Below, piece by piece: positions 17,161 to 25,043 of a stretch of DNA of 54,478 nucleotides (the first letter of the stretch is position 1; each line of letters begins with the position of its first letter). The translations under genes and the position numbers were made by a program. Below the pieces are notes generated by a model. The model did not search any database. It was not told the origin of the DNA and worked only from the letters and a program-made list of their open reading frames with translations. This DNA is from CAZJLP01 sp964546955 (lineage in GTDB: Bacteria; Verrucomicrobiota; Verrucomicrobiia; Opitutales; Opitutaceae): NCBI GenBank assembly GCA_964546955.1, contig CAZJLP010000036.1, positions 1 through 54,478 of the forward strand. Reading direction: 5' to 3'.

Positions 17161-18327
17161 ATGCAACACACAACCGTACTATCGCCGGTGGGAAAATTAT
17201 TTCTCGCCTCGCTTCTCGCTCTCGGCCTGTTCGCCCGTTCGCTGCTTTTTGCCGGCCCCGTCGTTATTATTCCCGTGACGGAAGGTGAAATTGCGGTGGT
17301 CAACAAATATCAAAGCCTCGGCGGCAGCGCCGGCTGGCTCGGACCCGCCACGGGAGCGCTCAGCCTGGCGCCGGACGGCGTTGGTTACTACCAGTGGTAT
17401 GTAAACGGAGCGATCTATTGGCATCCAACCACCGGCGCTCACGAAATTCACGGGGCTATATTGGATCGGTGGTCGCAACTGGGCTGGGAACAGGGGCTCG
17501 GTTATCCGAAGACGGACGAACTGTCCGTTCGGATGACCATTCGTCCCTTCAACGAAATTGCTCGGCGCAGCGACTTCCAATGGGGAGCAATCTCGTGGAC
17601 GCCCACCTACGGCGCATGCCATCTCTTCGGAGGAATTCATGCAAAGTGGTCGGCCTTGGGAAAAGAGTTAAGCTGGCTCGGGGTGTGCGTCACCGGAGAG
17701 GAGGATCTTCCCGGCTATCCCGGCGACCGCTGGAACAAGTTCGACAACGGATTTATTCACTGGAGTTCCGTCACGGGGGTGGTCGAAACGTCCAATGTTC
17801 CCCATCAGCCCGCCAACCCACCGTTCCCGGGCCGGCCTGGCGGGACTTTTGGCGGCAAATGGCCCCATACGCAGGGAAGGCCGCTCGTGATTCAGTGGGC
17901 AATGTCCCAAATCGCCGATGCCAATTACGGCGCAATCATTCGCGATTCGTTTCTCGAATGGAAGCGGACGGGCACCATTGTCTTCTTTCAGGAAGTCGCC
18001 TATCCAACTCGCTTCCCGCAAAACTTCCGCGGTATCCTCGTTGATCTCCAGGTGGTCGATCCCAATGAGGGCGCTGTCACTCGTCATTCACCGTCCTCCA
18101 CGGAAACCTACTATCAGGCGCGCATCCTGATCAACAAGGCCAGCTATGACCGCATTGATGGGTTTCAGCGCAAAAAAATCACCGTCCACGAGATCGGCCA
18201 TGCGCTCGGGCTGGACCATCCGCATCCGTTGACTTCGGAAGCCACGATCATGCGGCAAGGCCCGCTGGATTTCAACGTGCCTCAAACGTACGACACCCGG
18301 CTGATCAATCTCCTTTATCCGTTCTAG
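17161..18327 (+). CDS. Secreted matrixin-type zinc metalloprotease with LGFP repeats
   Basis: The ATG at 17161 is chosen because it starts a signal peptide (GKLFLASLLALGLFARSLLF). The mature protein has LGFP-type repeats: YQSLGGSAGWLGPATGAL, DRWSQLGWEQGLGYPKTDE and AKWSALGKELSWLGVCVTGE (about residues 50-185), each followed by a GAIYWHP/GAISWTP/GFIHWSS hairpin. LGFP repeats bind cell-wall or surface polymers in actinobacterial proteins. The C-terminal domain (about 240-388) has the zinc motif HEIGHALGLDH (His 343, Glu 344, His 347, His 353) and a Met-turn at ATIMRQG (Met 364), as in matrixins. It is probably a surface-attached protease. A hairpin terminator follows. Confidence 0.88.
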   Translation: MQHTTVLSPVGKLFLASLLALGLFARSLLFAGPVVIIPVTEGEIAVVNKYQSLGGSAGWLGPATGALSLAPDGVGYYQWYVNGAIYWHPTTGAHEIHGAILDRWSQLGWEQGLGYPKTDELSVRMTIRPFNEIARRSDFQWGAISWTPTYGACHLFGGIHAKWSALGKELSWLGVCVTGEEDLPGYPGDRWNKFDNGFIHWSSVTGVVETSNVPHQPANPPFPGRPGGTFGGKWPHTQGRPLVIQWAMSQIADANYGAIIRDSFLEWKRTGTIVFFQEVAYPTRFPQNFRGILVDLQVVDPNEGAVTRHSPSSTETYYQARILINKASYDRIDGFQRKKITVHEIGHALGLDHPHPLTSEATIMRQGPLDFNVPQTYDTRLINLLYPF

Positions 18328-18415
18328 ATCACGTGCCGGCGTACAAGCAGGAGTCGGTGATGCGCCCTATGCGCATCGCACCTGTGTGTTTTCCGACCAG
18401 CCTCTCGTGTTTACC

Positions 18416-18446
18416 AGGAGGACGCCTGTCCCGGGGGCGTCCTCCT
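18416..18446 (+). terminator. GC-rich hairpin terminator after the metalloprotease
   Basis: Perfect 11-bp arms (AGGAGGACGCC and its complement) flank a 9-nt loop, with a short TTATT tail. It lies between convergent genes and may serve either strand. Confidence 0.65.
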
Positions 18447-18510
18447 TATTGCTTCTGCGGCGCGCATCTCCGCGGAGGAGATAGCGCTATCTTCCGCCGC
18501 GTTCAGTAGC

Positions 18511-21165
18511 TTATTCGGCGCGCAGCGAATTGACGGGATTGACTCTCGCCGCGCGCCGTGCCGGCAGCCAGCAAGCGAACAGTGTCACGAGAAGGAGCAG
18601 CAGCGCGATCATCGCCACGAGACCGAGTCCGCTCGCCGAGAACTCTGACGACACGGAACGCAACACCCGGTCGATCCCAAAAGCCCCGATGAGCCCGAGG
18701 CCCGAACCGATCAACGAGAGCCGAAGTCCTCCGCCCATGATCAACGCCAACACATCGCGTACCTGTGCTCCCAACGCCATGCGGATCCCGATCTCGTTCG
18801 TCCGCTGCTCCACCGAGTACGTGACGACGCCATAGATCCCCACGGCGGCGAGGAGCACGCCAAGCGCGGCAAACCCGATGAGCGCGTAACTCGCGGCCTT
18901 GATCGAAGCGAGGCCGCGCGCAATGTCTTGGTGCACTGACGCAACGTTGAAAACCGCTTGATCGGGATCCATTTCGGCGACGACGCGCCGCACATCCCGC
19001 TCAAGTACCTCGGGCGGGAGTCGTGAGCGCAGCGCAATCCGGGCAACACCCATGTTCCATTGGGTCAACGCGCGGTAGAACTGGAAGCGTCCTTCCACGT
19101 TGTTCAAGTTGCCGACCGCTCGCACGTCGCTTACCACACCGATGATTTGGCGCGGATTCGACATGAATGGCGCCCCTCCACCGATACGTTTGCCAACCGG
19201 ACTCTGGCCCGGCCACAGCTGGCGTGCCATCGATTCATTGATCACGACGACCGGCGGGCTGTCGTTCGTGTCCGTCGGACTGAAATCCCGACCGTGCAGC
19301 AGCCGAAGGCCTAGCGTCTCGAAATAGCCGGGCGTGACAGCGGCGATGCGCGCTTGCAGGCCACGTCCGGCCTCGGGCGGCGGCCGGCCCTCGACGACGA
19401 AGGAATTGCCCACATCGTAGCCAAATGTGGGCAGCTCCGAGCCAATCGCGACATGATCGACGCCTGGCAGGGCCGCGAGTCGTTCCTGCAGATTGCGATA
19501 AAACACGTTGCGCGCCGCTGTGGTGGTGAAGGCCTGCCCGCGCACACTGATGCCGGCGGTGACGAGCCCGTCGGGTCGCCAGCCGGGATCCCGTTCCGTG
19601 TGCCGCTCGAGGCCGCGCATGAAAAAGCCGGCGCCGGCCAATAACACGAGCGCGAGAGCGACCTCCCCGACAATCAATGCCTGGCGCACTCCGTGTTGCG
19701 CGCGGCTGCCTGCGACGCCGCGGCCGCCTCGCTTGAGCACGTCGCTGACCTTCGCGCGCGATGCGAGCCACGCCGGCAGCAACCCGAAGCCCAGTCCCGT
19801 GAACACGACCACCACGAATGCGAACGAGAGGACGCGATGATCGAGTGGGATGTGAAGTCCGCGGCTATCGCCAAATGTGAACGAACGTCCGACAAGACCG
19901 TTGGTCCAAGCGGCAAAGGCCAGCGCGAGCGCACCCCCGAGCAACGCGAGCAGAAGACTCTCCGTCAGCACCAGCCGCATGAGCTGGCCACGCGAGGCCC
20001 CCAGCGCGGCACGGATGGCATGTTCGCGCCCGCGGGCCGCGTTGCGCGCCAACTGGAGATTCGCGAGATTGGCGCACGCGATGAGTAGCACGAACCCGGC
20101 GAGCCCCGCGACCAACCACGTGATCCCGCGGCCCGTGCTGTCCTGCACCGTCGCGCCGAGCGACACAATACGGAGGTTGAGGTTGCGGTTGGTTTGGGGG
20201 TACGTCTCGGCCAGCTGGCGCGAGAGGTGATTCATGGCCGTCTCGGCCTGCGCGACTGTGACGCCGGACTTCAGTCGTCCAATTACGGTTAAATAAGCAT
20301 TGTCGCGATCGGCGCGTCCCTTTTCCGCAAGTGCCAGCGGCCGGCACAACGCAATCTCGCCCCAGAGCAGCGGATCGTCGAACGACGGCGGTAGCACGCC
20401 GATCACGGTCAACGGCGCACCATCGATCCGAATTGTCCGGTCGATCACCGTGGGATCGCCGCCAAAGCGCTGCAGCCACGTCCGATAGGTGAGAAGGACG
20501 ACGGCGTTGTTGCCCGGCTGTTCTTCCTCCGATGTAAAAACCCGGCCCAGCATTGGCGTGACGCGGAGCAATGAAAAATAGTTCGGCGTGACGAGGAGGC
20601 CGAGCACGCGGTCCGCGGGATGGCCCAACTCGCCGAGATTGATGCTCGTGCGCTGCAGGGCGGCGACTTGTTCGAAGACGGTCGTTTGCGCGCGGTAATC
20701 GAGGAAGTTTGCCGGGGCGTGCGAGCCTCCCTGGCCGTCCCGCGTGGAGCGAAACAGGCGCACGAGCGCATCGGACTCCGGATAAGGCGGCACGTGCAGC
20801 AGCAGCGCATTGAGGACACTGAAGGCGGAGGCGTTCACCCCGATGCCAAGGGCAAGCGTAAGCAGCGCGGTGGCCGTAAAACCCGGGCTTCGCCGAAGGG
20901 AACGCAAGGCAAAGCGCACGTCGCGCTCCAGCCGATCCAGCCAACCGATGGCGCAGAGATCGCGCGCTTTTTCCTGCAGCGATCCGACGTTGCCAAACGT
21001 TCTCTTGGCCGCGCGACGCGCGTCCTCCGTCGAGACGCCGGAAGCAATCTCATCCGCCGCGCGCCTCTCGAGATGGTACTCCATCTCCTCTCGCATCTCG
21101 GCGTCGATCCGGCCGCGGCGAAACAGGGCGCGCAAGCGGAATAAAAATGCGTGGAGCTGTTTCAA
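18511..21165 (-). CDS. ADOP-type orphan duplicated permease, second copy
   Basis: The 884-residue protein has the same design as the permease at 4433-7147. A cytoplasmic segment ends in FGNVGSLQEKARDL, followed by LLTLALGIGVNASAFSVLNA opening the first MacB-type domain. Two FtsX bundles follow (GFVLLIACANLANLQLARNA; FAALGVLLAAVGIYGVVTYS) and the protein ends with NPVNSLRAE. The PadR gene lies 9 bp upstream, so the two are surely co-transcribed. No ATP-binding subunit is nearby. The two ADOPs are clearly paralogous but diverged along their length, so this is an old duplication or independent acquisition, not a recent tandem copy. Confidence 0.92.
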   Translation of the reverse strand: MKQLHAFLFRLRALFRRGRIDAEMREEMEYHLERRAADEIASGVSTEDARRAAKRTFGNVGSLQEKARDLCAIGWLDRLERDVRFALRSLRRSPGFTATALLTLALGIGVNASAFSVLNALLLHVPPYPESDALVRLFRSTRDGQGGSHAPANFLDYRAQTTVFEQVAALQRTSINLGELGHPADRVLGLLVTPNYFSLLRVTPMLGRVFTSEEEQPGNNAVVLLTYRTWLQRFGGDPTVIDRTIRIDGAPLTVIGVLPPSFDDPLLWGEIALCRPLALAEKGRADRDNAYLTVIGRLKSGVTVAQAETAMNHLSRQLAETYPQTNRNLNLRIVSLGATVQDSTGRGITWLVAGLAGFVLLIACANLANLQLARNAARGREHAIRAALGASRGQLMRLVLTESLLLALLGGALALAFAAWTNGLVGRSFTFGDSRGLHIPLDHRVLSFAFVVVVFTGLGFGLLPAWLASRAKVSDVLKRGGRGVAGSRAQHGVRQALIVGEVALALVLLAGAGFFMRGLERHTERDPGWRPDGLVTAGISVRGQAFTTTAARNVFYRNLQERLAALPGVDHVAIGSELPTFGYDVGNSFVVEGRPPPEAGRGLQARIAAVTPGYFETLGLRLLHGRDFSPTDTNDSPPVVVINESMARQLWPGQSPVGKRIGGGAPFMSNPRQIIGVVSDVRAVGNLNNVEGRFQFYRALTQWNMGVARIALRSRLPPEVLERDVRRVVAEMDPDQAVFNVASVHQDIARGLASIKAASYALIGFAALGVLLAAVGIYGVVTYSVEQRTNEIGIRMALGAQVRDVLALIMGGGLRLSLIGSGLGLIGAFGIDRVLRSVSSEFSASGLGLVAMIALLLLLVTLFACWLPARRAARVNPVNSLRAE

Positions 21166-21174
21166 GGCCGGCGC

Positions 21175-21507
21175 TCAGCTCGATTGCATGACGTTCGCGA
21201 TCGCGAGCACCGCGCGATCCCATTTTTCTTTCTCACGCTCGAGCTCTTTCATCCCCGCCTTGGTCAGCGTGTAGAATTTCGCCCGGCGATTGTTTTCTGA
21301 AACCCGCCACTCAGGCTTCACCAAGCCCTGCATCTCGAGCCGATAGAGTGCGGGGTAAAGCGAACCTTCCTCGACGGTGAGCACGTCGCGCGACCAAGCC
21401 CCGATGCGCTCAGCGATGCCCCAGCCATGCATATCGCCCCGCGTCAGCACGCGCAGGATAAGCATCTCCAGCGTGCCTTTCACCAGCTCAACTTTATCTT
21501 TCGTCAT
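21175..21507 (-). CDS. PadR family transcriptional regulator, second copy
   Basis: The 110-residue winged-helix protein has KGTLEMLILRVLTRGDMHGW and EEGSLYPALYRLEMQGLV, close to the PadR at 7183-7512. A purine-rich stretch (GGGAAAGGG) directly precedes ATG 21507. An operator-like palindrome (21515-21531) and a perfect TTGACA -35 box (21538-21543) lie just upstream, so it probably represses its own operon with the ADOP permease. Confidence 0.93.
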   Translation of the reverse strand: MTKDKVELVKGTLEMLILRVLTRGDMHGWGIAERIGAWSRDVLTVEEGSLYPALYRLEMQGLVKPEWRVSENNRRAKFYTLTKAGMKELEREKEKWDRAVLAIANVMQSS

Positions 21508-21514
21508 CCCTTTC

Positions 21515-21531
21515 CCATAGATTACCTATGG
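21515..21531 (-). promoter_or_regulatory. Candidate PadR operator O3
   Basis: CCATAGATTACCTATGG has the same 17-bp 7-3-7 layout as the operators at 7523-7539 and 7556-7572. It occupies the -10 region of the promoter whose -35 is at 21538-21543, which fits repression by occlusion. Confidence 0.75.
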
Positions 21532-21537
21532 TAGTGG

Positions 21538-21543
21538 TGTCAA
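21538..21543 (-). promoter_or_regulatory. -35 element (TTGACA) of the PadR/ADOP operon
   Basis: A perfect TTGACA on the minus strand is followed 18 nt later by TATGGG as a weak -10, inside the operator palindrome. Confidence 0.5.
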
Positions 21544-21849
21544 CTCCGTAAAAGGATCGGCGCAGAATAGCAGTCTCGTGGGTCCTGCAGTGAAAACCGC
21601 TTTTACTTACGGCAGCCTGGGAACGCAACGAGTTCATAAATCCGACGCAAAAGGCCGCGCGCTTTCTAGGCGAACAACAACCTTTACCTAGATTTCCTGA
21701 GTGGCCCGAGTTTTCTTACCTCGCCCGGGCGTACAGGACATAGCAGCCTCTACCTCATCATCAAGGCCTTCTCTCGACGAGCAGGACACGCGTTCGAAGT
21801 TCTCTCGATTAAGCCGCTCATGGGCTAGATGCCGGCACGTGATGAATGA
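21544..21849. other. Intergenic region upstream of the AraC gene
   Basis: About 300 bp separate the divergent PadR and AraC genes. No gene, repeat or RNA is supported here; the AraC promoter is expected but not clear. Confidence 0.4.
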
Positions 21850-22698
21850 ATGGCGACTACCGCCCCCCCGCTTGAAGGGATTGCGGACCTCGCTACACTG
21901 GCTCAGATCCCGATGAGTGGGTTCTCCTCCATTTCTCTCCCCCTTCAGCCCGGCATGGAGCTGCGGGCCGACCGCGGTATTCATTACGGCCATCGCATCG
22001 ATCCACAGGGCCGTTTTCTGGTCTGGGAACTGGGCGGTGATGGCTCCATTCCAATCGTCCGCGATGGCTGTTTGGACTGGGTGTTCGACGGCTCAGGCGA
22101 AGAGGAGCCCTTGGTAATGGGCCTAATGGAAGAGCCGACAGAGGTGAATCTGGGATTTGGCAAACGGTGGTTCGGCATCCGCTTCTTCCCGGGATGGTTC
22201 GCCGCCTTCACGGGCGCCGACCTCACCTGTTGGCCGCAGAGCCCCATTTCTTCGAAAGAACTGCCAGCCTTCCAAAGAATGGGCGCCGCGGAAGGCATCA
22301 TTAAATCGTCCATCGAAACAGCATTGGACGACCTGTTCCAGCGTGTCGCCCGGCACTTCGAGCTGCTCGCTCGCGTCCCCGCCGCCGACGTGCGGCAAGC
22401 GCTTGGTTCCGGCTCAACACCGCTGACACTGCCGGTCGGAGATCGCCAGCTGCGTCGGATCTTCCGGCAACAGACGGGCTACTCTTGGCGGTCATTAACC
22501 AAGATCCAGCGTGCCCATCGGTCCGCGCGTCTTTTGTTGCGAGGGCAGTCCATCAGCGGGGTGGCCCATGCACTCGGCTACTCAGACCAAGCGCACCTGA
22601 CCCGGCAATTCAGCGAGGTATTTGGCTTCGGCCCTGCGCGGATGTCCGAAACGTTCAAGAAGTTTCACGCGTTCAGGGGTAGGGTAACGTCGCTATGA
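21850..22698 (+). CDS. AraC family transcriptional regulator
   Basis: The 282-residue protein has an N-terminal ligand-type domain (GFSSISLPLQPGMELRADR; WFGIRFFPGWFAAFTG) of the DUF6597 kind, and a C-terminal double HTH (about 190-275) with RQLRRIFRQQTGYSWRSLTK, GVAHALGYSDQAHLTRQF and EVFGFGPARM. ATG 21850 is used; ATG 21913 is an alternative that would drop 21 poorly conserved residues. Its stop overlaps the start of the VOC gene (ATGA), so the regulator and a glyoxalase-fold protein are made together. That is a common pairing in which the VOC product handles or binds a related small molecule. Confidence 0.88.
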   Translation: MATTAPPLEGIADLATLAQIPMSGFSSISLPLQPGMELRADRGIHYGHRIDPQGRFLVWELGGDGSIPIVRDGCLDWVFDGSGEEEPLVMGLMEEPTEVNLGFGKRWFGIRFFPGWFAAFTGADLTCWPQSPISSKELPAFQRMGAAEGIIKSSIETALDDLFQRVARHFELLARVPAADVRQALGSGSTPLTLPVGDRQLRRIFRQQTGYSWRSLTKIQRAHRSARLLLRGQSISGVAHALGYSDQAHLTRQFSEVFGFGPARMSETFKKFHAFRGRVTSL

Positions 22699-23105
22699 AC
22701 TTCACCTCATCCTATCCTGTCATTCTAACCTCCCGACTTCGTGAATCGCGCGACTTCTACTGTCGGCACTTTGACTTCACCGTGAGCTTCGAATGCCCGT
22801 GGTACGTCAGTCTGGCGACCGCCGAACCGAAGCATGAGCTCGCTTTTCTGGAACCCGGTCACGAATCGATTCCAGGCCCCCTGCGCGAACCCACCTCCTC
22901 CCTGCTTCTGANNNNNNNNNNAATGTACGAACGCCTGATCCGCCAAGCCCGTCTTCCTCTGCTATTGGACCTGCGTGATGAGCCCTGGGGTCAGCGCCAT
23001 TTCATTGCGCGCGATCCCAACGGCCTTCTCCTCGACGTCATTCAACCCATTCCGCCCTCACCCGACTTCCTTGAACGCTATGCCAGCGGAGCCGCCGCAC
23101 CCTAG
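22695..23105 (+). CDS. VOC (glyoxalase/bleomycin-resistance) family protein, interrupted by a sequence gap
   Basis: The gene starts inside the AraC stop (ATGA). The visible parts are the N-terminal half (YPVILTSRLRESRDFYCRHF; PKHELAFLEPGHESIP) and the C-terminal half (RDEPWGQRHFIARDPNGLLL; DVIQPIPPSPDFLERY), both typical of single-domain VOC proteins. Between SSLLL and MYERL lie ten Ns (22912-22921). Family members have about ten residues here, including an acidic strand end, so the true gap is probably nearer 25-30 bases. The frame happens to stay open across ten Ns, but the length of the product is not reliable. Function: metal-dependent lyase, dioxygenase or drug-binding protein; undetermined. 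Confidence 0.8.
   Translation: MNFTSSYPVILTSRLRESRDFYCRHFDFTVSFECPWYVSLATAEPKHELAFLEPGHESIPGPLREPTSSLLLXXXXMYERLIRQARLPLLLDLRDEPWGQRHFIARDPNGLLLDVIQPIPPSPDFLERYASGAAAP
22912..22921. other. Assembly gap (10 Ns) inside the VOC gene
   Basis: Ten ambiguous bases, probably a fixed-size or minimal-size scaffold gap; the real length is unknown. Confidence 0.98.
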
Positions 23106-23271
23106 CGCCATCGATAGGGCACCTCCAAAAAAATCTGCCCCATACCTCCGCGCAGGAGTCGTTTGGGCCAATTCTAGCCCGTCTCCTTTTCTCGGCTCTA
23201 CCAGCGGAATGGCCGAGGCAACCGCACAATGTCGCCTCGGCCTGGGCAGATCTTCCGTCGCGAACAAAACG

Positions 23272-23829
23272 TTACGCTTGCGCGCGCAGCGGTTCGTCCA
23301 ATTCCGGATGAGTAAAATGCGCCGCGTAGTTCGCGATGACGGAATTCGCGAGTCCCAGCAGGACTTCTAGCGCTTGCGCCTTCGAGTAGCCCGCGTCCAG
23401 GAAGGACTCGAAGGTTGGCGCCGGGACATAACCGCGGTCCCGAACCACCGCGCGGGCAAAGTCCGCCAATGCCCTAAGCTTCGGATCGGCGGGGGAGTTG
23501 CCGTCTCGTAAGGCACGAACGTCTTCGGCAGGCAGTCCGTTCGAAAGCGCAAATGTCGAGTGGATGGCGCGGCAATAGTCGCATTCGTTTTCGACGGCAT
23601 TGGTCAACGACAACACTTCACGCTCAATGGCGGAAAAGGTGCCGGATTGATAGATTTCGCGAATGGCCACAAAGCCTTCGATCAACTTCGGCGACTCCGC
23701 CATGGCAACCGCAAGATTCGGCACCATGCCTACAGCCGCTTTCAGTTTAGACAGAGACGGCTTGGACTCGGCAGGCACGGTGTCGAAGGTACGACGAGGA
23801 AATACACTAACGCATTCAGTCTGGTTCAT
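23272..23829 (-). CDS. Peroxidase-related / AhpD-like (CMD family) protein
   Basis: ATG at 23829 gives 185 residues; a TTG two codons earlier is also in frame. The AhpD-core motif ECDYCRAIHSTFAL carries the CxxC pair and the His of the family. FSAIEREVLSLTNAVEN precedes it and EVLLGLANSVIANYAAHF follows, as in 'uncharacterised peroxidase-related enzyme' proteins. It should reduce peroxides by the CxxC disulfide cycle. It is distantly related to the partial gene at the start of the window, which has the same motif. It is divergent from the XRE regulator gene (159 bp between starts), which may control it. Confidence 0.88.
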   Translation of the reverse strand: MNQTECVSVFPRRTFDTVPAESKPSLSKLKAAVGMVPNLAVAMAESPKLIEGFVAIREIYQSGTFSAIEREVLSLTNAVENECDYCRAIHSTFALSNGLPAEDVRALRDGNSPADPKLRALADFARAVVRDRGYVPAPTFESFLDAGYSKAQALEVLLGLANSVIANYAAHFTHPELDEPLRAQA

Positions 23830-23987
23830 AAGCAATGAGGTGATTTAGGGAGCGATGAGAAGGAGCGGCGGGGATGAGCTTCATCCCAATTGCGCCGATC
23901 CGGGCCGAGTCTAGCGGAACGGAGAAAGGCCATCAATTACCTCCCGGGTAATTGCGCCGTATCGCGTTGTTCGGTATTCCTCGCGTG

Positions 23988-24815
23988 ATGAATCGACATG
24001 TGGGCAAGTCCCCCCCTCCCCCGATTGGCAGATTGTTGCAGCACTGGCGCCAAGTGAGACGGAAAAGCCAGTTCGCCCTTGCGCTCGATGCCGGTGTATC
24101 CACCCGGCACCTGAGTTTTGTCGAAAGTGGTCGGGCCAACCCAAGTCGCGATATGGTGCTGCTGCTGGCAGAGGCTCTGCAGGTGCCGTTTCGCGAGCGA
24201 AACGACCTGCTGACAGCCGCGGGCTTCGCTAGCATCTACCGCGACGCCGGATTGGGGGCGCCGGATTTGACTCCGGCGCGCAAGGCAATCGACCTCATCT
24301 TGCGGCATCAAGAACCGTACCCGGCGGTGGTGATGGACCGTCACTGGAATCTCCTCGATACGAACGGCGCCGCCCGGCGGCTGTTCGAATTTCTGTTGGA
24401 AGGATCGGCTCCGCCAGGACCACCGAACGTGATTCGATTGATGTTTCATCCCGCGGGCGTGCGCCGCTGGGTTTCAAACTGGGAGTCGGTCGCGGTCGCC
24501 CTCATCCAGCGTATTCATCGAGAAGCGGTGGGCGGAACGCCCGACACGGCCACGCAGCAGCTGCTCGACGAAGCGTCGGCGCTGGCCGGAATGCCGGCGC
24601 GGATGGTTTCGCGCGGCCTGGATGGGTCCGTGCCGCCGTTGTGGCCGGTGCAGTTCCGCAAGGAAGCTCTCGCCTTGGATTTTTTCTCGACGGTCACTAC
24701 ACTCGGAACGCCGGGCGACATCACGCTGCAGGAGATCCGTATCGAGTGTTTTTTTCCCGCCAACGACACCTCGGAAAAAGCCGCTCACACCTTCGCGAAC
24801 ACACACTCGAGTTAG
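23988..24815 (+). CDS. XRE family regulator with MmyB-type ligand-binding domain
   Basis: The ATG at 23988 is preferred over a TTG at 23952. The 275-residue product has an N-terminal HTH (IGRLLQHWRQVRRKSQFALA; DAGVSTRHLSFVESGRANPS) and then the PAS-like MmyB domain (PYPAVVMDRHWNLLDTNGAA; RLFEFLLEGS; NVIRLMFHPAGVRRWVSNW; TTLGTPGDITLQEIRIECFF). Members bind fatty acids or other small molecules and usually regulate a nearby divergent oxidoreductase gene. Here the AhpD-like gene at 23272-23829 is the likely target. Confidence 0.9.
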   Translation: MNRHVGKSPPPPIGRLLQHWRQVRRKSQFALALDAGVSTRHLSFVESGRANPSRDMVLLLAEALQVPFRERNDLLTAAGFASIYRDAGLGAPDLTPARKAIDLILRHQEPYPAVVMDRHWNLLDTNGAARRLFEFLLEGSAPPGPPNVIRLMFHPAGVRRWVSNWESVAVALIQRIHREAVGGTPDTATQQLLDEASALAGMPARMVSRGLDGSVPPLWPVQFRKEALALDFFSTVTTLGTPGDITLQEIRIECFFPANDTSEKAAHTFANTHSS

Positions 24816-24901
24816 CATTCAGGCAACCTCGCTAGAAAGTGTGTCGCCGAGCACCCCCGACATGAATGAGCCGGATTCCCGGGATGGGCGGGTCCCGGCA
24901 A

Positions 24902-24930
24902 GAGCTGTTTTTGCCCGTCCTTTATTCTCC
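24902..24930 (+). repeat. TAGCCTGTCCC repeat, copy 1
   Basis: Variant with GCTGTTTTTGCCCGTCCTTT. It lies about 110 bp upstream of sigma factor S2 and is the first copy of the family. Confidence 0.75.
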
Positions 24931-25043
24931 GCCTTCTTGCGTAGAAAAAATATGCCGTAAGCGTCCAAATATCAGCCTCGTACGAAACAACATCGCGTAA
25001 ATTGTGCGGATTTCGCGCCCGCGCCGGTAGTAAGGGTAACACC

